DNA of 64,000 nucleotides from Paenibacillus sp. HB172176 (lineage in GTDB: Bacteria; Bacillota; Bacilli; Paenibacillales; Paenibacillaceae): NCBI RefSeq assembly GCF_011947265.1, contig NZ_JAATHD010000012.1:1-64000 (forward strand), read 5' to 3'. Positions 27,037 to 36,588 of the stretch are shown one piece after another. Under the pieces are notes generated by a model. The model saw nothing but the letters and a program-made list of their open reading frames with translations, ran no database searches and was not told the origin of the DNA. Position 1 is the stretch's first letter; every line of letters starts with the position of its first letter. Position numbers and translations under genes: made by a program.

Positions 27037-28275
27037 ATGTTCGGGAAGAGAATAATTGCCTTCCTTGCGGTCGTGGTCGTGCTGTTCGGCGTGATCGCTT
27101 GGACAAGCCCTGCAATGATTAAGGATGTGAAGCTCGGCCTTGATCTGAAGGGCGGATTCGAGGTGCTCTATGAAGCGGTTCCATTCGAAGGGGGCTCGGA
27201 GGTAACACAGGATTCATTGAAAAAAACGGCGGAAAGCTTGAAGAAGCGCGTTGACGAAAGCGGTGTCGCGGAACCTGAGATAACAACAGAAGGCTCCAAT
27301 CGCATTCGGGTAAGACTCGCGGGCGTAACCGACGAGGACGCGATGCGCGAGCTTCTGGCCAAGCCGATCAATCTGACGTTCAGAGCGCCGGACGGAACGG
27401 TGGAGCTCGACGGAACGGATTTCAAGGAGGGCGGCGCAGGCGTTGCCTACGACAGTCTGAATCATCCCATTGTAACGATTGAATTGAAAGACGCGGGCAA
27501 GATGGAGGAAGTAACGACCAAGCTGCTTGGTCAGACGCTGGCCATCTATCTGGACGAAGAAGAAATCTCCGCGCCTAATATTACGCAGGTCATAACGGGC
27601 AAGACGGCGCAGATCACGCTTGGTTCCGACGGAACGATCGACGAAGCGAAAAATTTGCGCGATTTGATCAATATGGGTTCTTTGCCGCTCAAGCTCAATG
27701 AGAAATATACGCAGAGCGTAGGCGCCAAGCTGGGTCAAAAGTCGCTAGACGACACGGTGATGGCGGGCGTTATCGGCTCATTGATCGTACTCGTATTCAT
27801 GATTGTTATATTTCGCATTCCGGGCTTTGTCGCATCAATTACGATTATTACGTATGCGTGGCTGCTGATTCTGGTTATGAATTTGATGAACGCGACCTTG
27901 ACGCTGCCCGGAATCGCGGCCTTCGTGCTCGGCGTCGGCATAGCGGTGGATGCCAACATTATTACCGCGGAACGGATCAAGGAAGAAATTCGCAGCGGCA
28001 AGAGCATGCTCTCTTCCCTGAAAGCGGGCTCGAAGAGCTCGACGCGCACCATTATGGATGCGAATATTACAAGCATCATCGCCAGCGTCGTGCTGTATTA
28101 CATCGGCGACGGCGCTATCAAAGGCTTTGCTCTTACGATGATTTTCAGCATCTTGGTCAGTGTGCTTACGAATGTGTTTCTCGCTCGCTTCCTCATGACG
28201 CTGCTCGTTCGGAGCAATCGATTCTTGAAACCGGGCTTCTACGGTGTGAAGGAGGCGGAAATCCGTGAACTATAA
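27037..28275 (+). CDS. secD: Protein translocase subunit SecD
   Basis: SecD, with SecF, uses the proton gradient to help pull proteins through SecYEG. The 412-aa protein has an N-terminal membrane segment, the D1 motif DLKGGFEVLYEA, a P1 periplasmic-type domain, and a block of five membrane segments (about 240-400) with TLTLPGIAAFVLGVGIAVDANII. It is shorter than Escherichia coli SecD, as usual for Gram-positives. Unlike B. subtilis, where SecDF is one chain, the genes are separate and overlap by 11 bases. Confidence 0.96.
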   Translation: MFGKRIIAFLAVVVVLFGVIAWTSPAMIKDVKLGLDLKGGFEVLYEAVPFEGGSEVTQDSLKKTAESLKKRVDESGVAEPEITTEGSNRIRVRLAGVTDEDAMRELLAKPINLTFRAPDGTVELDGTDFKEGGAGVAYDSLNHPIVTIELKDAGKMEEVTTKLLGQTLAIYLDEEEISAPNITQVITGKTAQITLGSDGTIDEAKNLRDLINMGSLPLKLNEKYTQSVGAKLGQKSLDDTVMAGVIGSLIVLVFMIVIFRIPGFVASITIITYAWLLILVMNLMNATLTLPGIAAFVLGVGIAVDANIITAERIKEEIRSGKSMLSSLKAGSKSSTRTIMDANITSIIASVVLYYIGDGAIKGFALTMIFSILVSVLTNVFLARFLMTLLVRSNRFLKPGFYGVKEAEIREL

Positions 28276-29185
28276 TACGAAAATCCGGTATGATATTATT
28301 CGCAACAAAAACAAGTTTCTCTATTTTTCCCTGGCGCTTACCATTGTGGGCATCTTGTCGCTCATCATCTTTCATCTGAATCTCGGCGTTGATTTCAAGG
28401 CCGGCACTAATATGGATATTTCGGTGAGCAAATCCGCTACGCAAACGGAGGTTAATGATGTTCTGGCGGCGGAAGGCTATGCAAAAGCAACGCCTACAGT
28501 CGGCGGCAGTGGCAACGAACGCATCTCGATTCGTTTCGACGAGGTTCTGGACAATGATCAGAAGAACAAGGTGCTGGACGCGTTCAAGGCGAAGTACGGC
28601 GATGATCTGACCTCCGAGGTCAATATCGTGTCGCCCGATATCGCCCGCGAGCTTGGCGTGAAGACGATCTGGGCAATTCTGATTGCCAGCGTCGGCATCA
28701 TGCTCTACGTGATGATTCGCTTTGAATGGCGCTTTGCGCTTGCCGCGAACATCTCGATTCTGTATGACAGCTTTATCGTTATCGCGATCTTCTCGATCTT
28801 CCGACTGGAGGTCGATCTGCCGTTCATTGCGGCTGTTCTTACAACGCTCGGTTATTCGATCAATGACAAAATCGTTATTTTCGACCGCATCCGCGAGAAT
28901 CTGCGCTTCGCGCAGTTGAAGACGGATGATCAATTGGTTGAGCTCGTCAACGCCAGTATTTGGCAGACGATGGCTCGAAATATTTATACCGTATTGACGG
29001 TCGTCATTGTAACGCTCAGCATCTTCTTGCTCGGGAGCTCGTCGATTAAGCTGTTCTCGCTGGCCTTGTTGATCGGTCTTATTAGCGGAGCTTACTCCAC
29101 GATCTGTATAGCAAGTCCATTATGGCTGATGTTGAAACGAGGACAGAAGCAGAAGGGAAAAGCGGCGGGGAAGACGGCGTCTTAA
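28265..29185 (+). CDS. secF: Protein translocase subunit SecF
   Basis: The 306-aa partner of SecD has six membrane segments: one N-terminal, then after GVDFKAGTNMDISVS five near the C terminus with LTTLGYSINDKIVIFDRIREN, the family signature. GTG 28265 overlaps the secD end, with AAGGAGG just upstream inside secD. The last residues are Lys-rich. Confidence 0.96.
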   Translation: MNYNTKIRYDIIRNKNKFLYFSLALTIVGILSLIIFHLNLGVDFKAGTNMDISVSKSATQTEVNDVLAAEGYAKATPTVGGSGNERISIRFDEVLDNDQKNKVLDAFKAKYGDDLTSEVNIVSPDIARELGVKTIWAILIASVGIMLYVMIRFEWRFALAANISILYDSFIVIAIFSIFRLEVDLPFIAAVLTTLGYSINDKIVIFDRIRENLRFAQLKTDDQLVELVNASIWQTMARNIYTVLTVVIVTLSIFLLGSSSIKLFSLALLIGLISGAYSTICIASPLWLMLKRGQKQKGKAAGKTAS

Positions 29186-29231
29186 GACAGCCTCATTCAT
29201 TTCACAGCTACTTGGGAGGTATAAGGTACAC

Positions 29232-29648
29232 ATGTCAAGCGGTCAGCGAAATTCGAGAAGAAGAAGGTCAGGCTTTGGACGCTTTTGGGAAAGCATGCTC
29301 GGCGCATTATCCGGGCGCGGCAGCGCGGTTCGCAATACTGCGGATCTTTCGAGAGACGCAGAAGATTTCATGCAAATCGTTCAGCGCGTGGAAGGCGTTG
29401 TGACCGTAGAATCTCTCAGAGCAAGAGAGCAAGGCCATTATGTTATCGCGGAAATCGTGATCAGCGTCAATCCGCGAATTTCAGTTCTGGAAGGACAAGA
29501 AATCGCGAATAAGGTGAAGCTCCTGCTGATGCATCGCTTCTTGCATCTGTCGGATGTCTCCATCCATGTAGAGCCGTATAATCCAGGGTATCCATACAAA
29601 TCCAATCATGATCCCAATCAAGAGCAGATGCCGACACTGCTGCAATAA
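29232..29648 (+). CDS. Stand-alone cation-efflux (CDF) cytoplasmic dimerisation domain protein
   Basis: The 138-aa protein has a basic N terminus (RNSRRRRSGFGRFW) and then a region like the ferredoxin-like ZT_dimer domain at the C-terminal end of cation diffusion facilitators: QIVQRVEGVVTVESLRAREQ, HYVIAEIVISVNPRISVLEG and VSIHVEPYNP. No membrane domain precedes it; only 46 bases separate it from secF. It may be a soluble metal-sensing or partner domain, or a remnant of a longer transporter gene. The ATG has GGGAGG and AAGG upstream. Domain call fair, function unknown. Confidence 0.7.
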   Translation: MSSGQRNSRRRRSGFGRFWESMLGALSGRGSAVRNTADLSRDAEDFMQIVQRVEGVVTVESLRAREQGHYVIAEIVISVNPRISVLEGQEIANKVKLLLMHRFLHLSDVSIHVEPYNPGYPYKSNHDPNQEQMPTLLQ

Positions 29649-29679
29649 AGGATGAACCAGCAGGAAGGAGATTGCGAAG

Positions 29680-31695
29680 GTGATTGAAGCGAAGACAAGA
29701 TGGGCGGTTGCTCCCTGGACGGATGTTCAGGAGCAGCAAGCCGGGCAACTGAGCGCGACAATGAATTTGCCGCCGCTCGTTACCAAATTATTAGTGCAGA
29801 GAGGGTATACGGATGAGATCAGCGCTCATCCGTTTCTTTATGGAGGCGAGGAGCAGTTTCATGATCCGTATCTGCTGCACGGCATGGAGGCCGCGGTCGC
29901 AAGAATTCGGCAAGCGAAGGAATCGGGAGAGAAGGTGCGGATATACGGCGATTATGATGCAGACGGCGTATCCAGCACTTCTCTTCTCATTCTATTGTTC
30001 CGGGAGCTGGAGTTGGACTTCGACTATTACATACCGCATCGCGCGCTCGAGGGCTACGGACTGAACAGGGCCGCGATTGCGCTTGCGGCGGAGCAAGGCG
30101 TGCGTTTGATTGTGACGGTGGATACGGGAATCAGCGCCTTCGAAGAAGTGGAGTATGCCAAGGAGCTTGGCATGGATATGGTTATTACCGATCATCACGA
30201 GCCCCCGGAGCGAATCCCCGCGGCATGCGCCGTCGTGAATCCAAAGCTTGAGCAATGCGCGTACCCGTTCAAGGGATTGGCAGGTGTCGGAGTCGCGTTC
30301 AAGCTCGCTTCGGCGCTGCTCGGGCGACCGCCAATCGAATGGACGGACATTGCAAGCATGGGCACGGTAGCCGATCTAATGCCGCTTACCGATGAGAATC
30401 GCGTGCTCGTCAAGCTGGGGCTGGATCAGATCAGAACGAATGCGAGAATCGGTTATCGCGCTCTGGCGGAGGTCTGCGGCGTGGAGCTGCCCACTGTCCA
30501 GTCGACGTCTATCGGCTTTTCGATGGCGCCTCGCATCAATGCGGCGGGACGGCTCGATCATGCGAAGAGGGCGGTCGAGCTGCTCACAGCCGCCGATTAC
30601 GACGATGCGATTCAGGAGGCGATCAGACTCGATAGCCTGAACAAGGAGCGTCAGCGCATCGTGGATGAAATCGTGAATGAGGCCGAGCAGCAATGGGCTG
30701 ACAAATGCGAAAGAGCTGAGGCTGCCGGAGAGAAGGCTCCTGCCGTCATTGTGCTTGCGGGAGAAGGCTGGAATGTCGGCGTTGTCGGCATAGTCGCCTC
30801 CAAGCTGCTCGAGCGACATTATCGACCGGTTATCATATTCGGCATCGATGCGGAAACGCGCAAATGCAAGGGCTCGGCGCGCTCAATCGAAGGCTTCGAC
30901 CTGCATGCGGCTCTTACGCGTCATGAAGGTCTGCTCGATCATTACGGCGGCCATCAGGCGGCTGCGGGCATGACGCTCGAGGAAGCGAAGCTTGATGAAC
31001 TGGAAGCCGGATTATCCGCGCTTGCTTTGGAATGGGTTTCCGAGGAGCAATGGATACCGAGAACCGTAATCGATCTTGCTTGCGGCATTGAGGACGCTGG
31101 TCTTGGCACGATATCTCAGCTCTCGCTTCTGGAGCCGTTCGGGATGGGCAATCCATCTCCCCTGCTGCTGTTCGAGGATATTGAGCTGGCAGACCGCAGG
31201 GCGATTGGCAAGGACGCCAAGCATCTGAAGCTGTCGCTTGCCAAGGGGAGAAGAATGCTCGATGCGATCGGCTTTGGCATGGGCGAGAAGGCGGGAGCGA
31301 TGCACGGCGGAACCAGACTGGACGTGGTCGGCGAGTTGTCGGTCAATGAATGGAATGGACAGAGCAAGCCGCAGCTGCGCCTGCTTGATCTGCGTTCCAA
31401 GGCGAAGAGCTGGAACCGATTCCCGAGCCGCGATCAATTCGGCGCGGTATATCAGCAGATCAGGCGCAACGGACAAACGCCGCTCAGCGTACTATACGAC
31501 ACCATTCCAAGCTCGCTTGGGTTGACGAAGGACGAGATCCGGCTTATGCTGGACGTATTCAAGGAGCTTCGATTTGTCGAAATCAGAAGCGGCGTCGTGC
31601 TTGCGGCGCAAGCTCCGGAGAAGCGGGAGCTTGCTTCATCCAGGCATTATCAAGCCGCATGGGCGCAATATGAGCAAGCAACGTCTCTAGCCTGA
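29680..31695 (+). CDS. recJ: Single-stranded-DNA-specific 5'-3' exonuclease RecJ
   Basis: RecJ degrades single-stranded DNA 5' to 3' in recombination and repair. The 671-aa DHH-family enzyme has VRIYGDYDADGVSS (motif I), TVDTG, VITDHHEPPE (DHH), the DHHA1 domain with HEGLLDHYGGHQAAAGM, and a C-terminal OB-fold and tail. It is shorter than B. subtilis RecJ (about 786 aa) but complete in its catalytic motifs. GTG 29680 follows AAGGAG by nine bases. Confidence 0.94.
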   Translation: MIEAKTRWAVAPWTDVQEQQAGQLSATMNLPPLVTKLLVQRGYTDEISAHPFLYGGEEQFHDPYLLHGMEAAVARIRQAKESGEKVRIYGDYDADGVSSTSLLILLFRELELDFDYYIPHRALEGYGLNRAAIALAAEQGVRLIVTVDTGISAFEEVEYAKELGMDMVITDHHEPPERIPAACAVVNPKLEQCAYPFKGLAGVGVAFKLASALLGRPPIEWTDIASMGTVADLMPLTDENRVLVKLGLDQIRTNARIGYRALAEVCGVELPTVQSTSIGFSMAPRINAAGRLDHAKRAVELLTAADYDDAIQEAIRLDSLNKERQRIVDEIVNEAEQQWADKCERAEAAGEKAPAVIVLAGEGWNVGVVGIVASKLLERHYRPVIIFGIDAETRKCKGSARSIEGFDLHAALTRHEGLLDHYGGHQAAAGMTLEEAKLDELEAGLSALALEWVSEEQWIPRTVIDLACGIEDAGLGTISQLSLLEPFGMGNPSPLLLFEDIELADRRAIGKDAKHLKLSLAKGRRMLDAIGFGMGEKAGAMHGGTRLDVVGELSVNEWNGQSKPQLRLLDLRSKAKSWNRFPSRDQFGAVYQQIRRNGQTPLSVLYDTIPSSLGLTKDEIRLMLDVFKELRFVEIRSGVVLAAQAPEKRELASSRHYQAAWAQYEQATSLA

Positions 31696-31772
31696 CCGGA
31701 ACGCCGGGGTTGGCTGAATGTGAGTGGCGGATTTAACAGGTTGAACCGTATTATAGAGAGGAATGACATGAG

Positions 31773-32303
31773 TTGACAGATAGATCCTATCATTTCAAAG
31801 ATTATATTCGGGTAATTCCCGATTTCCCGCAGCCTGGCATTCGGTTCAAGGACATCACAACGCTGCTGAAGAACGGCGAGGTGTATCGCGCGGCTATCGA
31901 GGAGATGAGAGCCGCTGTGGAGCACATGAATATCGACGTCATTGCCGGCCCCGAAGCCCGCGGCTTTGTAGTCGGCGCTCCGCTGGCGTTGGCGCTGGGA
32001 GTGGGTTTCGCCCCGATTCGCAAGAGCGGCAAGCTGCCGGGCGAGACGATAACGGCGAGCTACGATCTCGAGTACGGGAATGATCAACTGGCGATGCACA
32101 AGGATGCTATTTCTCCGGGGCAGCGCGTGCTGATAGCCGATGATTTGCTTGCGACCGGGGGCACAATCGCCACATCGATGAATTTGATTCGCCAGCTGGG
32201 AGGAGAGGTTGTCGGAGCGGCCTTCCTGATTGAGCTTGGCTATTTGCCGGGCCGCAGCAAGCTGGGCGACATCGATATTTTCTCATTGATGACCTATGAA
32301 TAA
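31773..32303 (+). CDS. apt: Adenine phosphoribosyltransferase
   Basis: Apt salvages adenine to AMP using PRPP. The 176-aa protein has IPDFPQPGIRFKDITTL, PEARGFVVGAPLA and the PRPP loop VLIADDLLATGGT. TTG 31773 is the start: AGAGAGGA is ten bases upstream, and the nearby ATG at 31768 reaches a stop after two codons. recJ-apt-rel order matches Bacillus. Confidence 0.96.
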   Translation: MTDRSYHFKDYIRVIPDFPQPGIRFKDITTLLKNGEVYRAAIEEMRAAVEHMNIDVIAGPEARGFVVGAPLALALGVGFAPIRKSGKLPGETITASYDLEYGNDQLAMHKDAISPGQRVLIADDLLATGGTIATSMNLIRQLGGEVVGAAFLIELGYLPGRSKLGDIDIFSLMTYE

Positions 32304-32450
32304 TTAGCAAGCTTTCGATGAAAGCCGCTCGTTTAAGCCGTCTTCGATCATTGGCGTCCATGGCGCCGATGAAGCAGACGGTTTATTTCGAATGACAAGG
32401 ATTAAAGGGTCGAAACTCGACGAATTCCTCGCTTCTCGCGTAATAGTAAG

Positions 32451-32480
32451 TTGACGAGTCGGCGCTACTAAAGGCATAAT
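32451..32480 (+). promoter_or_regulatory. Candidate promoter of rel-dtd
   Basis: TTGACG at 32451-32456 and CATAAT at 32475-32480 with an 18-base spacer, 71 bases before rel. Confidence 0.6.
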
Positions 32481-32551
32481 ATTATAAAACTCGGAAATTG
32501 GATGAACAATATAAATGGCGTTAACCGTTTACGCTTGGGAAGGGACGTTTC

Positions 32552-34735
32552 ATGGGCATAGAGCAGTTACTTGAGAAGGCATCCGTCTATATGAAAGAGC
32601 AGGACCTTATTCGCATTAAGGAAGCCTACGATTTCGCAGAGCAAGCCCATCACGGACAAGTGCGGAAATCGGGAGAGCCTTATATTCTGCATCCTGTCAC
32701 CGTTGCCGATATTCTGGTCGATATGGGCATGGACGTGCTGTCGATTATTGCGGCGCTGCTGCATGATGTTGTGGAAGACACAACCGTGGATCTGCAGACC
32801 GTTCGCGCGAAATTCGGCGAAACCTGCGCTATGCTTGTCGACGGGCTGACGAAGCTCGAGAAGATTCGGTTTCAATCGAAGGAAGAGCAGCAGAACGAGA
32901 ATTATCGCAAAATGTTCGTGGCGATGGCTCAGGATATTCGCGTCATCTTGATTAAGCTTGCCGATCGGTTGCATAATATGCGGACGCTCAAATATCAGTC
33001 GGAAGAATCGCAGCGTCGAATTGCTTACGAGACGTTGGAAATTTTTTGCCCTATCGCGCATCGGCTCGGGATTTCGGCGATTAAGTGGGAGATGGAGGAT
33101 ATCGCGCTGCGCTATCTTAATCCTCAGCAATACTACCGCATTGCCAATCTCATGAAGAAGAAGCGCGCGGAGCGCGAGCAATTTATCGACGACGTCATCT
33201 CGCGCATCTCTGAGAAGCTTGACGAGATGGGCATCGAAGGCGATATATCAGGCAGACCGAAGCATCTCTACAGTATTTATAAGAAAATGACGTCGCGAAA
33301 CAAACAATTCAATGAAATTTATGATTTGATGGCAATTCGAATCATCGTGGATAATATTAAAGATTGCTACGCGACGCTTGGCATTATTCATACGCTGTGG
33401 AAGCCGATGCCCGGCCGGTTCAAGGATTACATCGCGATGCCGAAGGCGAATATGTATCAATCGCTGCATACGACGGTTATCGGTCCGAACGGCGAGCCGA
33501 CCGAGGTGCAGATTCGCACCTGGGAGATGCACCGCACCTCGGAATACGGGATTGCGGCGCATTGGGCTTATAAGGAAGGCATGATCGTGCCGGACGGCAA
33601 TTTCGAGGACAAGATGTCATGGTTCAGAGAAATTCTGGAGCTGCAGAACGAAACGCGCGACGCTTCCGAATTTATGGAATCGCTCAAGATGGATTTTTTC
33701 GCGGATCTCGTCTTCGTGTTCACGCCAAGCGGAGAAGTCATCGAGCTGCCGGCTGGATCGGTGCCGCTGGACTTCGCTTATCGCATTCATACGGAGGTCG
33801 GCAATCGAACGATTGGCGCGAAGGTGAACAGCCGGATTGTGCCGCTCGACCATAAGCTGAAGACAGGCGATATTGTTGAAATTCTCACCTCGAAGCATTC
33901 CTATGGACCCAGCCAGGATTGGGTCAAGATCGCGCAGTCCTCGCATGCGAGAAGCAAGATCAGGCAGTGGTTCAAGAAGGAGAAGCGGGAAGAGAATGTG
34001 GCGAAGGGACGCGAGCTGCTCGAGAAGGAGCTGAAGCGTCTCGGGCTGGAGCCGGCGGTCTGGATGGCGGATGAGAAGCTGCTGGAAGCCGCGTCGAAGT
34101 TCGCCTTCCATGATATCGAGGATATGATGTCCGCGATTGGCTTCGGAGGAATTACGGCTACTCAGATCTGCACTCGTCTTACGGAGAAGCTGCGCAAGGA
34201 AGCCGAGGAGGCAAAGCAAATCGAGCTCTCCGGCGAGATGAAGGAAATTAAAGCAAGCGCACCCGGCAAGAAGAGCAGACCAAGTCACGGCGTTACCGTC
34301 AAGGGCGTGGAGAATCTCCTGATTCGATTCGCGCGCTGCTGCAATCCTGTTCCGGGAGATGAGATTGTCGGCTATATTACACGCGGCAGAGGCGTGTCGA
34401 TTCATCGCATGGATTGCCTGAACATTCCCTTCGGCGAGGATGGCGAGGAAGCGGAACGCATTATAGAGGTGGAATGGGAGGATTCCGTCGACGCGAGTTA
34501 CAGCGTCGACATCGAGATAACCGGCAATGATCGAAGAGGCTTGCTGAACGAGGTGCTTCAGGCGGTCTCCGAAAGCAAGACGAATATTTCGGCGGTAACA
34601 GGGCGTTCAGTCAAGAATAAAATGGCGCTTATTCATATGACAGTGCTCATTCGCAATATTGAACATTTGACATCTGTAGTGGACAAGATTAAGCGAGTGA
34701 AGGATATTTATTCGGTACAGCGCATTATGCAATAA
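32552..34735 (+). CDS. rel: Bifunctional (p)ppGpp synthetase/hydrolase Rel
   Basis: Rel makes and degrades the stringent-response alarmone. The 727-aa protein has an HD hydrolase domain (HGQVRKSGEPYILHP, LLHDVVEDT), the synthetase domain (about 230-350; YDLMAIRIIV, PGRFKDYIAMPKANMYQSLH), TGS (about 390-450, VFVFTPSGEVIELP), a zinc-finger/RIS region with RFARCCNPVPGD, and a C-terminal ACT domain. Both catalytic domains look intact, so a bifunctional enzyme is expected. AAGGGACG lies before the ATG. Confidence 0.96.
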   Translation: MGIEQLLEKASVYMKEQDLIRIKEAYDFAEQAHHGQVRKSGEPYILHPVTVADILVDMGMDVLSIIAALLHDVVEDTTVDLQTVRAKFGETCAMLVDGLTKLEKIRFQSKEEQQNENYRKMFVAMAQDIRVILIKLADRLHNMRTLKYQSEESQRRIAYETLEIFCPIAHRLGISAIKWEMEDIALRYLNPQQYYRIANLMKKKRAEREQFIDDVISRISEKLDEMGIEGDISGRPKHLYSIYKKMTSRNKQFNEIYDLMAIRIIVDNIKDCYATLGIIHTLWKPMPGRFKDYIAMPKANMYQSLHTTVIGPNGEPTEVQIRTWEMHRTSEYGIAAHWAYKEGMIVPDGNFEDKMSWFREILELQNETRDASEFMESLKMDFFADLVFVFTPSGEVIELPAGSVPLDFAYRIHTEVGNRTIGAKVNSRIVPLDHKLKTGDIVEILTSKHSYGPSQDWVKIAQSSHARSKIRQWFKKEKREENVAKGRELLEKELKRLGLEPAVWMADEKLLEAASKFAFHDIEDMMSAIGFGGITATQICTRLTEKLRKEAEEAKQIELSGEMKEIKASAPGKKSRPSHGVTVKGVENLLIRFARCCNPVPGDEIVGYITRGRGVSIHRMDCLNIPFGEDGEEAERIIEVEWEDSVDASYSVDIEITGNDRRGLLNEVLQAVSESKTNISAVTGRSVKNKMALIHMTVLIRNIEHLTSVVDKIKRVKDIYSVQRIMQ

Positions 34736-34748
34736 AGGAGTCTGAAGC

Positions 34749-35192
34749 GTGAAAATAGTCGTGCAGCGAAGTAAACAGGCGAAGGTGACTGTGCAAGGGG
34801 AGACGGTAGGCGAGATTGCGCACGGCTATGTCTTGTTAGTCGGCATTACGCATGAGGATACCGCGTCGGATGTGAAATGGATGGCGGACAAAGTGTCGGG
34901 GCTGCGGATATTCGAGGATGACGCGGAGAAGATGAATCTGTCCATCCTTGATGTCGGAGGCGCTGTCTTGTCGGTGTCGCAGTTCACGCTGTACGGCGAT
35001 TGCCGCAAGGGCCGCAGGCCTAATTTCATGGCTGCTGCGAGACCTGAGCAAGCAAAGGAGCTTTACGAGCTGTTCAATGAACAATTGCGTGCTGCGGGCT
35101 TGACCGTTGCGACCGGCCGCTTCGGGGCCATGATGGAGGTAGAGCTCGTGAATGACGGACCCGTCACCTTAATTTTGGAAAGCGGCGCTTAA
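34749..35192 (+). CDS. dtd: D-aminoacyl-tRNA deacylase
   Basis: Dtd removes D-amino acids (and glycine from tRNA-Ala) from tRNAs. The 147-aa protein has [11 protein letters not shown], the [15 protein letters not shown] active-site motif, and the NDGPVT cross-subunit motif near the C terminus. GTG 34749 follows AAGGAG; it is 13 bases after rel, a conserved pairing. Confidence 0.96.
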   Translation: MKIVVQRSKQAKVTVQGETVGEIAHGYVLLVGITHEDTASDVKWMADKVSGLRIFEDDAEKMNLSILDVGGAVLSVSQFTLYGDCRKGRRPNFMAAARPEQAKELYELFNEQLRAAGLTVATGRFGAMMEVELVNDGPVTLILESGA

Positions 35193-35262
35193 TATTGTCA
35201 TATCCGGGGCAACAATAAGAGTAAGCCGATTTAACGGCAAATTCTTATTGGAGGTAGCGCCT

Positions 35263-35442
35263 GTGCATCAATCAAGGAAAGAGCAAGGAATGGAGCGGAT
35301 ATCGCGAGGCCTGCTGCAGCCTGATCTGAGAGAAGCTGGCGTTTTTGCTGAGCTTGAGACGGATATCGAGGCCGCGGAAGAATGGGGAGCGAAGGGGATG
35401 GGGCTGCATGCGCGTCGTTCCGGCAGCGGTCGTCTTCTGTAA
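35263..35442 (+). CDS. Small hypothetical protein
   Basis: A 59-codon frame with a good GGAGGT site at 35250-35255, seven bases before GTG. The predicted peptide is hydrophilic, acidic in the middle (ELETDIEAAEEWG) and basic at the end (HARRSGSGRLL), with no membrane segment or known motif. I do not recognise a family. It follows dtd by 70 bases. It may be a real small gene or chance. Confidence 0.4.
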   Translation: MHQSRKEQGMERISRGLLQPDLREAGVFAELETDIEAAEEWGAKGMGLHARRSGSGRLL

Positions 35443-35549
35443 AACGCTTTCGAATTTGTAATATTCCTGTAATCCAATTCTAACGTTGTTTTAACAACCT
35501 CATCCTATAATAGAACTCGACCCCCTTTTTAAAAATATATTTCTTTAGG

Positions 35550-35579
35550 ACCTGCGATTGCGTATCGCAGGTTTTTTTC
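35550..35579 (+). terminator. Strong terminator downstream of rel-dtd
   Basis: Perfect 9-bp stem ACCTGCGAT / ATCGCAGGT, 5-base loop, then TTTTTTTCT. Confidence 0.92.
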
Positions 35580-35617
35580 TGTCGACTTGCCCGCAGGAGC
35601 TTTCATTCAAACACGCC

Positions 35618-36463
35618 TTAATCTTGCCGCTTGAAATATTGCTTCGGCGTTGAGCCGTAATGCCGCTTGAACAAGCGTATGAAGTAGCTGGTCTCCAGGC
35701 CGAGCTGCTGCGCGACTTTGTCGACGGTGATGCCCGGTTGATCACGGAAGAGCTGTACGGAGCGCAGCATGCGCAGTTGGATGATATATTGCTGCGGCGT
35801 GACGCCGAATTGCCCAAGAAACAGGCGGTGGAAATGCTGCACAGAATAGCCGACGGAGCGAGCGACATTCGTAATGGTCAGACGCTCATGATAATGATTA
35901 TGGATAACCTCGATGGCGGATTGCAACGCGTCTCTATTGTCCCCATCGGCAAGCCTCGGCATAACCTTGCGCTCGGCGCTCGGCTCGCCCTCCAGCAGCG
36001 TGATGAGCAGGCCGTACAACTGTCTGGAAGCTTCCCAATACGCGTTCTCTCCGTTATGGCTAATAAGCTGCCATAGGCCCTCGAGCTGAGCCCACAGCTG
36101 CTTGAACTTGACGCAGGGCACGGCTTGAAGATGGAAACGAGTCAATGCGTCAAGCATCGGCTTCGCGGTTTCTCCGTCGAAAGCGATAAAGCCGAGCTCC
36201 CAAGCCCCTTGCGTTGGATCGGGTGTATAGACATGCCCGAGATTGGCGGGCAGCAGCATCGCTTCTCCGCTTGAAAGCACGATTCGTTGCTCATCGTTGA
36301 CCACGAAAGAGCCGCGGCCGCTTCGACATAAGAACAGTTGTTGAGCGGGATAACCTTCCGGTCGTATAATTTGCTTCTGCTCATGGCTGCCGACGGCGCA
36401 GAGATAGAGGGGCAGCACATTTTTGAGATTCGCATATTCCGCAAGCAAAAATGGCATCATCAC
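35618..36463 (-). CDS. AraC family transcriptional regulator
   Basis: The 281-aa protein has an N-terminal cupin-like sensing domain (about 20-150, with SGEAMLLPANLGHVYTPDP) and a C-terminal AraC double helix-turn-helix (about 180-280: ITNVARSVGYSVQHFHRLFL and VAQQLGLETSYFIRLFKRHY, GSTPKQYF). It is divergent from the GH42 gene across 125 bases, so it probably controls that gene in response to a sugar. The start may be GTG 36463 or the next two ATGs; GGGGAGG lies just upstream. Confidence 0.9.
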   Translation of the reverse strand: MMMPFLLAEYANLKNVLPLYLCAVGSHEQKQIIRPEGYPAQQLFLCRSGRGSFVVNDEQRIVLSSGEAMLLPANLGHVYTPDPTQGAWELGFIAFDGETAKPMLDALTRFHLQAVPCVKFKQLWAQLEGLWQLISHNGENAYWEASRQLYGLLITLLEGEPSAERKVMPRLADGDNRDALQSAIEVIHNHYHERLTITNVARSVGYSVQHFHRLFLGQFGVTPQQYIIQLRMLRSVQLFRDQPGITVDKVAQQLGLETSYFIRLFKRHYGSTPKQYFKRQD

Positions 36464-36588
36464 ATTCTACCTCCCCGATGTTCTTATTGTACGATTATTC
36501 GCTTCTTCTATTCTATGATTATAGCCCCGACTCCAGTAATATCAAACTATCCATAAGAGAATAAGACGACAATGAAGGAGTGGGTCGA

